Notes: generated from the letters alone by a model not told the origin. DNA of 64,000 nt from Aurantimonas marina (GCF_017183135.1 NZ_JADDXW010000003.1:248001-312000), one strand, 5' to 3'; shown: positions 1 through 9,940, counted from the stretch's first letter. Program-made: numbers and translations.

Positions 1-615
1 GCCCTGCTGGCCGACGATGACCGGCACGCCTGGCTTGATGATTCCGCCTTTTTCCGCCGCGATCAGTTCAACCCGATCGCCGAGATAGGACTGGTGATCG
101 AGCGAGATCGACGTGATCACGGTCGCGGCCGGCTTTTCCAGGACGTTGGTCGCATCGAAGCGCCCGCCGAGACCGACCTCGATCAGCGCGACATCGGCCG
201 GCTGCTCGGAAAACAGCAGGAAGGTGACCGCCGTCAGGATCTCGAAGACGGTGATCATTTCCCCGCCATTGGCGGCCGCGGCCCTCACGACGGCGTCGGC
301 CAGAAGCCGGTCGTCGACAAGCGCACCGGGCTGGCCGTAGCGGCCGATCCGATAGCGCTCATGCCAATTGACCAGATGTGGCGAGGTGTGGACGTGGGTC
401 GCCCGGCCGTCGGCCTCCAGGATCGCCCGGCAAAAGGCCGTGACCGATCCCTTGCCGTTGGTTCCCGCGATATGGATCTGCGGCGGCAGACGGTGTTGCG
501 GGTCGCCAAGATCGGCGAGCAGCCGGCGAATGCGGTCGAGCGACAGGTCGAAGCCCTTCGGATGCTTCAGCATCAGGGATTCGATCTCTGTCGTGGCCAG
601 TGAGGTCGTGGTCAT
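1..615 (-). CDS. folC: Bifunctional folylpolyglutamate/dihydrofolate synthase, 5' part
   Basis: Adds glutamate to folates and makes dihydrofolate from dihydropteroate in the cytoplasm. Read on the minus strand, the N-terminal ~205 residues contain the Mur-ligase-type P-loop (GTNGKGS), a conserved SPHLV-type segment and the IEVGLGGRFDATN motif typical of FolC. The gene runs off the left window edge, so only the N-terminal ATP-binding half is visible. The ATG at 615 follows accD after about 40 bases in the same orientation, which fits the common alphaproteobacterial order trpFBA-accD-folC. The identification is firm; the C-terminus cannot be assessed. Confidence 0.93.
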   Translation of the reverse strand, partial: MTTTSLATTEIESLMLKHPKGFDLSLDRIRRLLADLGDPQHRLPPQIHIAGTNGKGSVTAFCRAILEADGRATHVHTSPHLVNWHERYRIGRYGQPGALVDDRLLADAVVRAAAANGGEMITVFEILTAVTFLLFSEQPADVALIEVGLGGRFDATNVLEKPAATVITSISLDHQSYLGDRVELIAAEKGGIIKPGVPVIVGQQG

Positions 616-657
616 GGATGAGAATTACGCGAGAGCATGAGCGGATGCAAAACCGAT

Positions 658-1593
658 TCAGGCGGCCGGCTGCGGCTCGGACGGCGCGGTCTCGGGCTCG
701 ACTGTCGGTTCCGGCTCATCCTCGATGCGCGCCGCAATATCGACGGGCGTCTTGGTCAACAGCTTGGCCAAATTCGCGATCGTCGCCTTCAGTTCATGCC
801 GGTGGACAACCATGTCGACCATGCCGTGGGCCATGAGATATTCGGCGCGCTGGAAGCCCTGGGGCAGCTTTTCGCGGATCGTCTGCTCGATGACGCGGGC
901 GCCGGCAAAACCGATCACCGCGCCCGGCTCGGCGATATGGACGTCGCCGAGCATCGCGTAGGATGCCGACACGCCGCCGGCCGTCGGGTTGGTCAGAACG
1001 ACGATGTAGGGCAGCCCGGCCTCTTTCAGCATCTCCACCGCGACGGTGGTGCGCGGCAGCTGCATCAGCGACAGGATGCCCTCCTGCATTCGCGCCCCGC
1101 CGGAGGCCGCGAACAGCACCAGCGGCCGGTTTTCCGCGATCGCGGTCTCGAAGCCCTTGATGATTGCCTCGCCGGCGGCCATCCCCAGCGAGCCGCCCAT
1201 GAAGGCGAAGTCCTGGACGATCGCCATGACCGGGAGGCCCTCGATCGCGCCCCGCGCCGCGATCACGGCGTCGTCCATCTCAGCCTTGGCCTTGTACTCC
1301 TTCAGGCGATCGACATAGCGCTTGGAGTCGCGGAATTTCAGCGGATCGATCGCGACCTTCGGCAGCTCGATCGTCTCGAAAACGCCGTCGTCGAAGAAGT
1401 TCCTCAGCCGGTCCCTGGCGCGGATGCGCATGTGGAAGTCCGAGGATGGGATCACCCACTGGTTGGCCTCCAGATCCTTGTGGAAGACCATCTCGCCGGT
1501 CTCCGGACACTTGATCCAAAGGTTTTCCGGCACCTCGCGCGCGGCGAGGAGGCTGGAAATCTTGGGGCGGACGTAGTTGGTGATCCAGTTCAC
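658..1593 (-). CDS. accD: Acetyl-CoA carboxylase carboxyltransferase subunit beta
   Basis: Beta subunit of the carboxyltransferase that moves CO2 from biotin to acetyl-CoA, the first committed step of fatty acid synthesis; it works with AccA. The 311-residue product has the usual N-terminal [16 protein letters not shown] segment, the crotonase-like core with [10 protein letters not shown] and SGGARMQEG, and the [15 protein letters not shown] region. A proline/glutamate-rich tail of about 25 residues is normal for the order. The reading frame starts at a GTG. It lies between trpA and folC on the same strand and is probably co-transcribed with both. Confidence 0.96.
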   Translation of the reverse strand: MNWITNYVRPKISSLLAAREVPENLWIKCPETGEMVFHKDLEANQWVIPSSDFHMRIRARDRLRNFFDDGVFETIELPKVAIDPLKFRDSKRYVDRLKEYKAKAEMDDAVIAARGAIEGLPVMAIVQDFAFMGGSLGMAAGEAIIKGFETAIAENRPLVLFAASGGARMQEGILSLMQLPRTTVAVEMLKEAGLPYIVVLTNPTAGGVSASYAMLGDVHIAEPGAVIGFAGARVIEQTIREKLPQGFQRAEYLMAHGMVDMVVHRHELKATIANLAKLLTKTPVDIAARIEDEPEPTVEPETAPSEPQPAA

Positions 1594-1641
1594 GGCGCGG
1601 CTGTTCCGATTGACAAGGGTTGTTCGCAGATGGTCGTCCGG

Positions 1642-2475
1642 TCACGCATCCGCAAGACGGGCGGCGCGAACGCCGCCGGCAAGATCGCGCACCAGATCGG
1701 TGACGGCCGTCACCGTGCCGGCTCCCGGACGGCCGTCGGTCAGCGACGCCTCGATGGCGTTGATCAGCGCCGAACCGACGACCACGCCGTCGGCCGCCCG
1801 GCCGATCTCGCGGGCCTGTTCGGCGCCGCGCACGCCGAAGCCGACGCAGACCGGCAGGTTCGTGTGGCCCTTGATGCGTCCGACCGCGGCGGCGACCTTG
1901 CCCGCGTCGGGCGCGGCCGAGCCGGTGATGCCGGTAATCGAAACGTAATAGACGAAGCCGGAGGTGTTCTTCAGAACCGCCGGCAGGCGCTTGTCGTCGG
2001 TGGTCGGCGTCGCGAGGCGAATGAAATTGAGGCCCTTGTCCAGGGCCGGCAGGCAGAGCTCGTCGTCCATCTCGGGCGGCAGATCGACGACGATCAGACC
2101 GTCGACCCCGGCGGCCAGCGCGTCCTCAACGAAGCGCTCGACGCCGTAGACGTAGATCGGGTTGAAGTAGCCCATCAGGATCAGCGGCGTCGTCGTGTCG
2201 CTTTCGCGGAAGGCGCCGACCATCGCCAAGGTCTTTTTCAAGCTTTCGCCGGCCTGCAGGGCGCGCAGGCCGGCCTTCTGGATCGCCGGACCGTCGGCCA
2301 TCGGATCGGAGAACGGCATCCCGAGCTCGATGATGTCGGCGCCGGCGCCGGGCAGCGCCCTGACGATTTCAAGCGCGGTATCATGGTCCGGATCGCCCGC
2401 CATGACGAAGGTGACAAGGGCGGGACGGTTCTCTGCGGACAGCGCCCGGAACCGGTCTTCGATGCGTGTGGTCAT
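1642..2475 (-). CDS. trpA: Tryptophan synthase alpha subunit
   Basis: Cleaves indole-3-glycerol phosphate to indole, which is channelled to TrpB. The 277-residue TIM-barrel protein has the family landmarks: the catalytic-Glu segment [19 protein letters not shown] near residue 50, MGYFNPI with the flanking loop, and a phosphate-binding GFGVRGAEQ near residue 210. The ATG at 2475 lies one base past the stop codon of cutA, so the two are translationally close. The usual trpB-trpA adjacency is interrupted by that small gene. Confidence 0.96.
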   Translation of the reverse strand: MTTRIEDRFRALSAENRPALVTFVMAGDPDHDTALEIVRALPGAGADIIELGMPFSDPMADGPAIQKAGLRALQAGESLKKTLAMVGAFRESDTTTPLILMGYFNPIYVYGVERFVEDALAAGVDGLIVVDLPPEMDDELCLPALDKGLNFIRLATPTTDDKRLPAVLKNTSGFVYYVSITGITGSAAPDAGKVAAAVGRIKGHTNLPVCVGFGVRGAEQAREIGRAADGVVVGSALINAIEASLTDGRPGAGTVTAVTDLVRDLAGGVRAARLADA

Positions 2476-2476
2476 G

Positions 2477-2797
2477 TCAGGCTTTCGTCACTTCGGCGAT
2501 CCACTCGGCGGTCGCCGCGTCCACATGCTCGACGGCAAAACCGACGATCGCGGGCGTCTCGTAGGGATGTTGCGCACGGATCGCTTTCGCGCAAGCATCG
2601 AACAGATCGGCACGGGTCTTGACCGTCAACGGCCATTCGTCGTGCCGCTCCTTCTTGCCCTGCCAGAGATAACGGCTGTCCACCTCCTTGCCGATATTGC
2701 AGCAGGCCACAAGCCGGCCGTCGAGAAGCGCATGCGACAGTTCGCGCGCCACCTCGAGCGTCGGGCAGGTCACGTGGATTTCGACGATGCTCGTCAC
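2477..2797 (-). CDS. cutA: CutA family divalent-cation tolerance protein
   Basis: Small trimeric ferredoxin-like protein linked to divalent-cation tolerance. The 106-residue product shows the CutA signatures: an N-terminal beta strand followed by [36 protein letters not shown], the KTRADLFDA segment, and [11 protein letters not shown] near residue 80. The frame stays open further upstream, but that extension would run back into the end of trpB. The GTG at 2797 gives the normal family length and starts five bases after the trpB stop. Its position between trpB and trpA is the notable point; function in this strain is inferred from family only. Confidence 0.88.
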   Translation of the reverse strand: MTSIVEIHVTCPTLEVARELSHALLDGRLVACCNIGKEVDSRYLWQGKKERHDEWPLTVKTRADLFDACAKAIRAQHPYETPAIVGFAVEHVDAATAEWIAEVTKA

Positions 2798-2801
2798 GAA
2801 C

Positions 2802-4022
2802 CTACAACTCCACGCCCAGATGCTTGGCCGCCGTGAACACATCCTTGTCGCCGCGGCCGCACAGATTCATCAAGATGATCTGGTCCTTGCCCATCTTCGG
2901 CGCCCGCTTGACGACTTCCGCGAGAGCATGGGCCGGCTCCAACGCCGGGATGATGCCCTCGACACGGGTCAGCATCTGGAAAGCGTCCAGCGCCTCGGTG
3001 TCCATGATCGGGACATATTCGACCCGGCCGGCTTCCTTCAGCCAGGAATGCTCCGGCCCGATGCCCGGATAGTCGAGCCCGGCCGAGATCGAGTGGCCCT
3101 CCTTGATCTGGCCGTCCTCGTTCTGCAAGAGATAGGTGCGGTTACCGTGCAGGACGCCGGGCGAGCCAGCGGTCAGCGAGGCGCAATGCTCCTCGCCGTC
3201 GAGCCCCTTGCCGCCCGCCTCGACGCCGACCATCGCCACGTCCTTGTCGTCGAGGAAGGGATGGAACAGGCCGATGGCGTTGGAGCCGCCGCCGACGGCG
3301 GCCACCAGCATGTCCGGCAGCCGGCCCTCGGCCGCCATCATTTGTTCCTTCGCCTCCTGGCCGATCACGCTCTGGAATTCCCTGACGAGCTCGGGATAGG
3401 GATGCGGACCGGCGGCGGTGCCGATCAGGTAATAGGTGGAATCCACATTGGTCACCCAGTCGCGCAGCGCCTCGTTCATGGCATCCTTGAGCGTGCCGTG
3501 GCCGGAGGTGACGGGGATCACCTCCGCGCCCAGCAGCTTCATGCGGAAGACGTTGGGCGACTGCCGCTCGACGTCGGTCGCGCCCATGTAGACGACACAG
3601 GGAAAGCCGAAGCGGGCGCAGACCGTCGCCGTCGCGACGCCGTGCTGGCCGGCCCCGGTCTCGGCGATGATCCGGGTCTTGCCCATCTTCTTGGCGAGCA
3701 GGATCTGGCCGAGGCAGTTGTTGATCTTGTGCGAGCCGGTGTGGTTCAGCTCGTCGCGCTTGAAATAGATTTTCGCGCCGCCAAGCTTTTCGGTCAGCCG
3801 CTCGGCAAAATAGAGCGGCGACGGCCGGCCGGTGTAATGGGTGTTGAGATTGTCGAGCTCGGCCTTGAACGCCGGATCGGCCTTCGCCGCCTTCCAGGCG
3901 TCCTCGAGGTCAAGGATCAGCGGCATCAGCGTCTCGGCGACGAAACGCCCGCCGAAATGACCGAAGCGGCCGTCCTCGTCGGGACCGGCGCGAAACGAGT
4001 TCGGGGTCAGCGGCTGGTTCAC
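2802..4022 (-). CDS. trpB: Tryptophan synthase beta subunit
   Basis: PLP enzyme that condenses indole with serine to make tryptophan. The 406-residue product is full length and shows the lysine-binding motif HTGSHKINN (PLP lysine near residue 100), the [10 protein letters not shown] loop, the phosphate-binding GGGSNAIG segment near residue 245 and LCGRGDKD close to the C-terminus. The trpF stop overlaps the trpB start by four bases, which suggests translational coupling. Confidence 0.97.
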   Translation of the reverse strand: MNQPLTPNSFRAGPDEDGRFGHFGGRFVAETLMPLILDLEDAWKAAKADPAFKAELDNLNTHYTGRPSPLYFAERLTEKLGGAKIYFKRDELNHTGSHKINNCLGQILLAKKMGKTRIIAETGAGQHGVATATVCARFGFPCVVYMGATDVERQSPNVFRMKLLGAEVIPVTSGHGTLKDAMNEALRDWVTNVDSTYYLIGTAAGPHPYPELVREFQSVIGQEAKEQMMAAEGRLPDMLVAAVGGGSNAIGLFHPFLDDKDVAMVGVEAGGKGLDGEEHCASLTAGSPGVLHGNRTYLLQNEDGQIKEGHSISAGLDYPGIGPEHSWLKEAGRVEYVPIMDTEALDAFQMLTRVEGIIPALEPAHALAEVVKRAPKMGKDQIILMNLCGRGDKDVFTAAKHLGVEL

Positions 4023-4696
4023 GAGGCACGGGCCTTTCTCGCCGGCTCCTCCATACGGAGACGATCCAGCGCGTCGAAGAAGGAATGAATGCGACCGACA
4101 TCCTTGACGCCGGGCGCGCTCTCCACCCCGGACGACACGTCGATGCCCGACGGCCGCGCGATGCGGATGGCATCGACGACGTTCTCGGCGTCGATACCAC
4201 CGGAAAGCATGTAGGGCGAAGCCGGGTCAAGGCCGGCGAGAATCCGCCAGTCGAAAGCGACTCCGTTGCCGCCGGGAAGGTTGGAGCCCCTCGGCCGCCT
4301 GGAATCCAGCAGCAGACGGTCGGCAACGTGTAGATAATCCGCGATCGCGGCAAGGTCGCCGGCCTCGGCGACCGGCAGCGCCTTCATCACCTTCAGGCCG
4401 GTGGACGCCTTGATCGCGGCGACCCGCTCCGGGCTCTCCTTGCCGTGCAATTGCAGCCAGTCCGGCCGCACCTCGGTCGCGAAACGCGCAACCAGCTCGT
4501 CGTCCGGATCAACGGTGACGATAACGGTCTCGGCGCGCCTGGCCACGGAGCCGACGAGGTCCGCCATCGCCGCGATGTCGAGATGGCGCGGGCTCTTGGC
4601 GAAATGCACGAAGCCGACATGGCTGGCGCCACGCGCCAGCGCCGCCGCGATGGTCGCGGGCGTCGACAGGCCGCAGATCTTGACGTCGAGTTTCAT
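4019..4696 (-). CDS. trpF: Phosphoribosylanthranilate isomerase
   Basis: Isomerises N-(5'-phosphoribosyl)anthranilate in tryptophan synthesis. The core begins with [11 protein letters not shown], where the catalytic Cys lies in the KICG motif, and has [19 protein letters not shown] and a C-terminal [10 protein letters not shown] phosphate-binding segment. I chose the ATG at 4696 because it sits the expected few residues before KICG. An in-frame ATG at 4741 would add 15 residues unlike the family and overlap the next gene. It heads the trpF-trpB-cutA-trpA-accD-folC run. Confidence 0.94.
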   Translation of the reverse strand: MKLDVKICGLSTPATIAAALARGASHVGFVHFAKSPRHLDIAAMADLVGSVARRAETVIVTVDPDDELVARFATEVRPDWLQLHGKESPERVAAIKASTGLKVMKALPVAEAGDLAAIADYLHVADRLLLDSRRPRGSNLPGGNGVAFDWRILAGLDPASPYMLSGGIDAENVVDAIRIARPSGIDVSSGVESAPGVKDVGRIHSFFDALDRLRMEEPARKARAS

Positions 4697-4737
4697 GACT
4701 CCCGAAGTGGCATCAAAGGCCAACAATGTCGAGAGTG

Positions 4738-5403
4738 TCATTGGTGCTCAGGCGGGTGGCCCTCGAAGCCGGCGTCCCTCAGGAACTGCCACGCGTCCAT
4801 CACATGCGCGGGAATCTCCACGGCTGCGGCGAAGCCCCTCGCCGGATAATCGATCAGGCGCTGAACGTCGCCGACCATCTCGTCGATCAACAGAGCCAGA
4901 GGGTGGTGGCGCGTCGGCTGATCTTCGAACGAGGTATGCGGAGCGGTGACCCGAGCGTCAACCCGGGGCCATTGTCGCGCAACAGCCGCCAGCACGCGAC
5001 GCTGCGTCTGCGGCTTTGTGACGATCACGACGCTGTGGGTCTGGTCCCCGAGCAGAGCACCAGAGAAGCGCAGGTTCTCGCCGATGTTGGTCGCCTGGGG
5101 TTCGACGAGGATCGCATGCTCGGGGACGCCCTGCGCCATACAGCGTCGTGCGAAAGCTTCCGCTTCCGTCGTGTCGTAGAGCCCATCCGTCCAGTTGCCC
5201 GAGCACCCGGTCAGGACGAGCTTCGGTGCGATCGCGCTTTGGTAGAGTTCGCTGCAGCGATCAGCCACTCGTAGGTCGTAGCTGCCGAGGCCGACGATCG
5301 CGTCGCAGGCGGCCGGCACGTCGTAGACGGCATGGAACGTCCAGAGGATGCGAGCCGCTTCCAGCGCCGCTTTGTTGACCCATTTACCCGAAACTGATCG
5401 CAT
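4738..5403 (-). CDS. YdcF family protein (DUF218)
   Basis: A 221-residue protein with the DUF218 pattern: an early AIVGLGSYDLRVADR segment, LVLTGCSGNWT (the TGG/S-type turn), EPQATNIGENLRF (the conserved ExxSxNTxEN-like motif) and VVIVTKPQTQRR. This family contains cytoplasmic or membrane-linked proteins tied to envelope metabolism in some members, but the reaction is generally unknown. There is no N-terminal membrane segment here, unlike SanA/ElyC-type relatives. Its start overlaps the end of the upstream hydrolase gene by 20 bases, suggesting co-expression. Confidence 0.75.
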   Translation of the reverse strand: MRSVSGKWVNKAALEAARILWTFHAVYDVPAACDAIVGLGSYDLRVADRCSELYQSAIAPKLVLTGCSGNWTDGLYDTTEAEAFARRCMAQGVPEHAILVEPQATNIGENLRFSGALLGDQTHSVVIVTKPQTQRRVLAAVARQWPRVDARVTAPHTSFEDQPTRHHPLALLIDEMVGDVQRLIDYPARGFAAAVEIPAHVMDAWQFLRDAGFEGHPPEHQ

Positions 5404-6130
5404 GCAGACCGGCCCCGTGCCGCTTCAGCCAATTCTTGCCGTGGTCCATGCCGGGACAGAGCTCGCGGCAGAGCGCCCAGAAGGCCGGCCCGTGGTTCAT
5501 CTGACGAAAATGCGCCACCTCATGGGCGACGAGATAATCGAGCACCTCCGGCGGGGCCATGACGATCCGCCAGGAAAAGGCCAACCGCCGATCGATGGTG
5601 CAGGAGCCCCAGCGGCTTTTCGTGTCCTTCAGCGCCATCGCCCGTGGACGCAGACCCACGGTAGCCGCGTGGCGGTCGACGCAAACTTGCAGATCATGCC
5701 GCGCCTCGCGCTTCAACGCCTCGACGACGCGGCGGGAAAAATGCTCGGGCGCGCCGCCGACGAAGAGATGCGCCTCGCCCTCCACGGCCTCGAAGCGGCT
5801 GGCGCGGCGCTCGGATGCCTGGACCAGCAGCAATTGGCTGCCCCGAAACGGGATGGTCGCGCCGTCCACTGCTGCGATCCGGTCGGGCGCCCGAGCGACG
5901 CGTTCCTCCACCCAGCCGCGATGCCGCTCGAGAAATTCCGCAATCGCCCGCGCCGGTACCTTTTGCGGTGCCGTGACGACGATTCCGGTTCCGCCCGGAG
6001 CAAGCCGCAGGATCAGCCGCTTGGCGCGCGGATTGCGGCGCACGGTGACCGGGACCGGGCCGGCGGCAAGGTCCAGACGCTCGGGGATGGCGGGGGCGCG
6101 GCCAGTCCGTCGGGGGGAGAAAAGAGACAT
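5384..6130 (-). CDS. YgjP-type M48 family zinc hydrolase
   Basis: Predicted zinc metallohydrolase of the YgjP/DUF45 family. The HExxH-type motif is visible as VAHEVAHFRQMNHGPAFW with a following family-typical ELCPGM segment. Upstream are the conserved RWGSCT and LAFSWRIVMAPPEVLDYL segments. I favour the ATG at 6130, which begins MSLFSPRR and gives 248 residues; a GTG at 6205 would add 25 arginine-rich residues of no family likeness. Substrate unknown. It overlaps the YdcF-type gene downstream by 20 bases. Confidence 0.83.
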   Translation of the reverse strand: MSLFSPRRTGRAPAIPERLDLAAGPVPVTVRRNPRAKRLILRLAPGGTGIVVTAPQKVPARAIAEFLERHRGWVEERVARAPDRIAAVDGATIPFRGSQLLLVQASERRASRFEAVEGEAHLFVGGAPEHFSRRVVEALKREARHDLQVCVDRHAATVGLRPRAMALKDTKSRWGSCTIDRRLAFSWRIVMAPPEVLDYLVAHEVAHFRQMNHGPAFWALCRELCPGMDHGKNWLKRHGAGLHAISFG

Positions 6131-6268
6131 CGGCAGGACGCACCGTTCCGCGAAGCGACGCACCGCCGCGATTCGACTCCACCCTATAGCGGAGCCCGCC
6201 GACACGCGACAGAAAGACGGCGGCGCTCGAGAGAACGCCGCCGTCGATTATGCACACTGCCTGGCCGG

Positions 6269-6706
6269 TTAGGCGGGCTGGCCGTCTATGGTCTGGCCGC
6301 TGGTCTGGTTCTGGCGGTCGGCCATGAAGCGGTCGAACTCCTGCTGGTCCTTGGCCCGGCGCAACTCGCGGGCATAGGACTCGAACTCGGCCGCCGCCTC
6401 GTTCAACCGCCGCCGCTCCTGGTCGAGGCGGGACAGCTCCTTTTCGCGCCACTCGTCGAAGGCGACGTTGCCGGTGCGGGTCTCGCCGAAGGGGTTGACC
6501 GCGCCGGTGCGCTTCAGTCCGCCGAAGAAACGGTCGGTCGAGCGGTTGACGTCCCGCCGGAAGCTCTCCAAACGGTCACCCCAGAGAATGTAGGCGAGCA
6601 TCGCCAGGCCGAGGGGCCAGTAAATCATGAAACCGACCACCATCAATGCTATGGTCGCGGGCGTCCAGGCCGGACGGATCAAGGCTTGCGAAGTCATCGC
6701 AGTCAC
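6269..6706 (-). CDS. DUF2852 family membrane protein
   Basis: A 145-residue protein of the alphaproteobacterial DUF2852 family. One hydrophobic segment (about residues 15-40, containing YWPLGLAMLAYILWGD) is followed by a charged, probably helical cytoplasmic tail rich in Glu and Arg that could form a coiled coil (about residues 85-135). Function unknown. An alternative start three codons downstream (MTSQ) is equally reasonable. It is divergent from the YqaA-type gene across a ~230 base gap that must hold promoters for both. Confidence 0.8.
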   Translation of the reverse strand: MTAMTSQALIRPAWTPATIALMVVGFMIYWPLGLAMLAYILWGDRLESFRRDVNRSTDRFFGGLKRTGAVNPFGETRTGNVAFDEWREKELSRLDQERRRLNEAAAEFESYARELRRAKDQQEFDRFMADRQNQTSGQTIDGQPA

Positions 6707-6939
6707 TTCCTTTCAAAATGGCCGCGATGCGCAAGCATCGCGGGGGCTTCGACAATTCGACACGGTAGTATTCAGATGGTGAGAGTCGCTCTCCCGTTCA
6801 ATCGGTCGGCTACGAAAATCGGCATCGAGCGCGGCGCTCTCGGGCGCGACGAGGCCCCGCCGGCGATGTCTTCCGAGCATCCAGGCCCCTGGATGGCGGG
6901 CGTTCCGACGTTTGCACCGGCTGCGCAAAGCGCCCGGTC

Positions 6940-7380
6940 TTGAGCGTCCTTGCGGCCTGCCTCGGCCTTTTCTGGGGCGCGTTTCTCGCCGCGACCATCC
7001 TGCCGGGCGCGTCCGAGCTGCTTCTGATCGGGCTGATCATTGAAGGCGTCGCGGAGCCGTGGCTGTTGGTCCTTGTCGCGGGCGTCGGCAACACACTGGG
7101 GTCGGTGGTCAATTGGTTCTGCGGCCGGTTCCTGCTGCGCTTTCAGGATCGACGGTGGTTTCCGGTGAAGCCGAAGCAGCTCGAGGCATCGACGCGCTTC
7201 TTCAATCGCTACGGCATCTGGACGCTGCTGTTCGCCTGGTCGCCGCTGGGCGGCGACGCGCTGACCGTCATCGCCGGCACATTGCGGGTGCCGCTCGTCC
7301 CGTTCATCGTGCTGGTCGCGATCGGCAAATTCGCCCGCTATGTCGTGGTCGCAGGTGCGACCGTAGCCACAACCGGTTAG
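6940..7380 (+). CDS. YqaA family membrane protein (VTT/DedA-like)
   Basis: A 146-residue integral membrane protein with four or five hydrophobic segments. It has the small-residue-rich GAFLAATILPGASELLL segment and the GNTLGSVVNW motif characteristic of YqaA relatives of the DedA/VTT superfamily. The conserved RYGIWTLLFAWSPLGGDALTV region is also present. The start is a TTG, with no better codon nearby, so the start is moderately secure. It converges with the downstream DUF2380 gene, overlapping it by four bases at the stop codons. Confidence 0.8.
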   Translation: MSVLAACLGLFWGAFLAATILPGASELLLIGLIIEGVAEPWLLVLVAGVGNTLGSVVNWFCGRFLLRFQDRRWFPVKPKQLEASTRFFNRYGIWTLLFAWSPLGGDALTVIAGTLRVPLVPFIVLVAIGKFARYVVVAGATVATTG

Positions 7381-7934
7381 CGAGCCCCGCGACCGTCGTC
7401 CGCCATACCGTCCTCGCCGGAATTGGCGTTCAGTGTGCGCAGGATGTCCTTGGCGGCGAAAGCGGCGGCCCGCTTGAAGGCCTCGTCGGTGTCGCCGCGA
7501 AAGGACAGAACGCGGTCCAGAAGAATACGGTCGGTTGCCACGTCCAAAACGTCGACCCGCCCCGCGCCGACGAGTGTGCTCATCTTGTGGATCGACCCAA
7601 ACACCAGGAAGTGGGCGCCGGCCGCTCGGGCTTCCCGGAGAAGCAAATCTGCCGACGTGCTCCCGCGGCTGCATCGCGAGCGTTCGGTGCAGGGCAGTTC
7701 GATCGTCTTGAACGACGCGTCTCTATCGACCCTGTTACGGATTTCCTCGCGAAACAGCGCGAGCCGCGCCATGTGCTCCTTGGCTTGATCCGCCGGTTCG
7801 CCGGAAGAATCGGAATAGTCGAAGCCGATGACCGCTATCGTGCGTATACTGTCGGCAAACGCTGGCGCGGCAAATAGGGTGGTCATCGCCACGATGATAC
7901 TCGGCAACGATTTTGCGCGATTAAGGCTCGCCAT
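7377..7934 (-). CDS. Secreted DUF2380 family protein
   Basis: A 185-residue protein starting with a lysine/arginine-containing N-region, a hydrophobic core and an AFADS cleavage-like site near residue 28, so it is probably exported to the periplasm. The mature part begins IAVIGFDYSD and contains a cysteine pair (LPCTERSRC) and a segment AHFLVFGSIHKMSTL, as in DUF2380 proteins. No enzyme motif is visible and the role is unknown. It is convergent with the YqaA-type gene. Confidence 0.72.
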   Translation of the reverse strand: MASLNRAKSLPSIIVAMTTLFAAPAFADSIRTIAVIGFDYSDSSGEPADQAKEHMARLALFREEIRNRVDRDASFKTIELPCTERSRCSRGSTSADLLLREARAAGAHFLVFGSIHKMSTLVGAGRVDVLDVATDRILLDRVLSFRGDTDEAFKRAAAFAAKDILRTLNANSGEDGMADDGRGAR

Positions 7935-8084
7935 GATGCATCATCCTCCTGAAGACCCCCGAACAAATAGACGAATGATCGCGCTAGACGAATTTTCCCG
8001 ATTCCGCCCCCTGGTCGAGTCGCGGGGCGGATCGGGCGGCGGTGATCGCGTCGGTGCGGCTGGCGCGGTCCCGCCACACCGGGC

Positions 8085-8750
8085 ATGGTCCAGGGTATGG
8101 ACCTGACCGCGCCCATCGACGCCTATTGCGAGCGGATCGGGACCGGCTTCTGGGCCGAATCGCTCAATGCATCGTCCAACATCGCATTCTTTGCCGCGGC
8201 GGTGTTGGGGCTCTGGTACTGGCGACGGGCGCCGGCCCGAGACTGGCCGAGCCTCTATCTCATCTATCTCGTCGGGGTCATCGGAACCGGCTCGTTTCTG
8301 TTCCACACCTTCGCAAACCGATGGTCGAGCCTCGCCGATGTCATTCCCATCGCGATTTTCATCTATGCCTATTTCGGCCTCGCACTCCGACGCTTCGTAG
8401 GGACCTCCCGGATGGCGGCGTCTGTCGGCACGCTCGGCTTTTTCGCGGCCTCCCTGACAGGCGAGCCGCTGCTCGCCTCACATCTGGGATCATCGGCCGG
8501 CTACGTTCCCGGGCTTCTCGCCTTGTACGCCATCGGTGCCCATCTGATCGCGCGGAACCATCCCCAGGGCTGGCCGGTGTTCACCGCCGGCGCGGTCTTC
8601 ACCGCATCGCTGGCATTTCGAATGGTCGACCTGCCGCTCTGCCCGGATTGGCCACGCGGGACGCATTTCCTCTGGCACATTCTGAACGCGACAACTCTGG
8701 GGCTTCTGCTCGTCGCGGCGGTGCGCGGTGCACCGCCTAAACCACGATGA
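8085..8750 (+). CDS. Ceramidase-family membrane hydrolase
   Basis: A 221-residue membrane protein of the alkaline ceramidase superfamily, whose members are metal-dependent hydrolases with active-site Ser/His/Asp residues inside the membrane. The N-terminal YCERIGTGFWAESLNASSN resembles the family opening. GTGSFLFHTFANRWSSLADV near residue 70 carries His and Asp ligand candidates, and GTHFLWHILNA near residue 195 the C-terminal paired His. Seven hydrophobic segments are apparent. An ATG four codons downstream is an alternative start. The substrate is not known; bacterial members need not act on ceramide. Confidence 0.8.
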   Translation: MVQGMDLTAPIDAYCERIGTGFWAESLNASSNIAFFAAAVLGLWYWRRAPARDWPSLYLIYLVGVIGTGSFLFHTFANRWSSLADVIPIAIFIYAYFGLALRRFVGTSRMAASVGTLGFFAASLTGEPLLASHLGSSAGYVPGLLALYAIGAHLIARNHPQGWPVFTAGAVFTASLAFRMVDLPLCPDWPRGTHFLWHILNATTLGLLLVAAVRGAPPKPR

Positions 8751-8866
8751 AATCGAATCTAGTCCAGTCAGTGAGCGCTGAATGCGAGCAGAACGCCAAT
8801 GATCGAGCTCACCCGCCGTCAACGATGGCATTGCCCAGACACGCACCCGTCACTAGAGCCTGTCCC

Positions 8867-8908
8867 CAAAAAAAAGGCCGGACGCCTCCCCCGAAGCATC
8901 CGGCCTTG
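8867..8908 (-). terminator. Rho-independent terminator of the L,D-transpeptidase gene
   Basis: Read on the minus strand, an AAGGCCGGATGC / GCGTCCGGCCTT hairpin with a short loop is followed by a run of eight T. It lies about 50 bases past the stop codon of the transpeptidase gene. Confidence 0.85.
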
Positions 8909-8955
8909 GCGGTCCCCCGCCTTATGGAACTGTCGCGCCGCGATCGCGCGGCTAG

Positions 8956-9702
8956 TCAGGCGCCAGCGTAACCCGCCGCCATTCGCTCCTTGCCCTGCCG
9001 CACCACGACCCGCGCATCCATGGGAACGCGCTCGTAAAGGTCGAGGATGTCCTGATTCATCAGACGGATACAGCCAGACGACGCGGCCGTGCCGATGGTC
9101 CACCATTCCGGCGTTCCGTGCAGCCGGAACAGCGTGTCCTTGCCACCCTGGTAAAGGTAAAGGGCGCGGGCACCGAGCGGATTGCTCAGGCCCGGATCCA
9201 TGCCGTCGCGATAGGGCTCGAGTTCCGGCTTCCGGTCGATCATTTCGCCTGGCGGAAACCACTTCGGCCAGGAGCGTTTGGCACGAATGTTGGCTTCACC
9301 AGCCCACGAAAATCCGGCGCGGCCGACGCCGATGCCATAGCGCATCGCCATGCCGTCGGCTTCGACCACATACAGAAACCGGTTCGGCGTATCGACGACG
9401 ACCGTGCCCGGCTCGTACTGGCGGCCTTCCTCGAAGGACACGCGCTGACGCAGATATTGCGGATCGATCTTGTCCGTCGGGATGGCGGGCAGCGCATAGC
9501 CCTCGTCGACAACGGCGCCATAGCCGAGTTTCGTCGTCGCGCCGGCACTGCCTTCGGTCGGGAGAGAATCGGGCGCGGCATAGGCGGCGACCTGCGCATT
9601 GCCCGACGGACTGAGCGACGCGCGCTCGGATGTCGCGCACCCCGCCATCGTCGCGACCGCCAGCATGGCAGCGCCTGCGAGGATAATCTGTCTGATCTTC
9701 AT
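8956..9702 (-). CDS. L,D-transpeptidase (ErfK/YbiS family), lipoprotein-like
   Basis: Peptidoglycan cross-linking or remodelling enzyme of the YkuD fold. The catalytic motif is complete: HGTPEWWTIG followed by SSGCIRL, with the nucleophilic Cys near residue 215. The N-terminus from the ATG at 9702 (MKIRQIILAG) is a signal peptide ending in the lipobox-like MAGC near residue 20, so the mature protein is probably a periplasmic lipoprotein. An open extension upstream to 9888 has a poor start and would bury the signal peptide. It has its own terminator at 8867-8908. Confidence 0.92.
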   Translation of the reverse strand: MKIRQIILAGAAMLAVATMAGCATSERASLSPSGNAQVAAYAAPDSLPTEGSAGATTKLGYGAVVDEGYALPAIPTDKIDPQYLRQRVSFEEGRQYEPGTVVVDTPNRFLYVVEADGMAMRYGIGVGRAGFSWAGEANIRAKRSWPKWFPPGEMIDRKPELEPYRDGMDPGLSNPLGARALYLYQGGKDTLFRLHGTPEWWTIGTAASSGCIRLMNQDILDLYERVPMDARVVVRQGKERMAAGYAGA

Positions 9703-9940
9703 AACGAATGCCAAGTTGGGTGCGATGGATGAAACGGCCGCTGTGCGAACCGCGCGTCTGGTTGCCGACCATCTGAAGCCATCTCTTCGATAGGCCCCGC
9801 AGGTTGTTGAAGCAATGGCCCTATCTGGCACACGGATGGTTAACAAGCGCTTTGTTGCCGCCGGGTGACAGTTGACGGGACCGGCCACCGCGACATCTCC
9901 TTGATCTCGCGATGATCGCAGCCACTAACGAGGACGTCTC

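Noticed and set aside
637-2622. A 661-codon plus-strand frame
   Set aside because: Antisense to accD and trpA; no domain recognisable.
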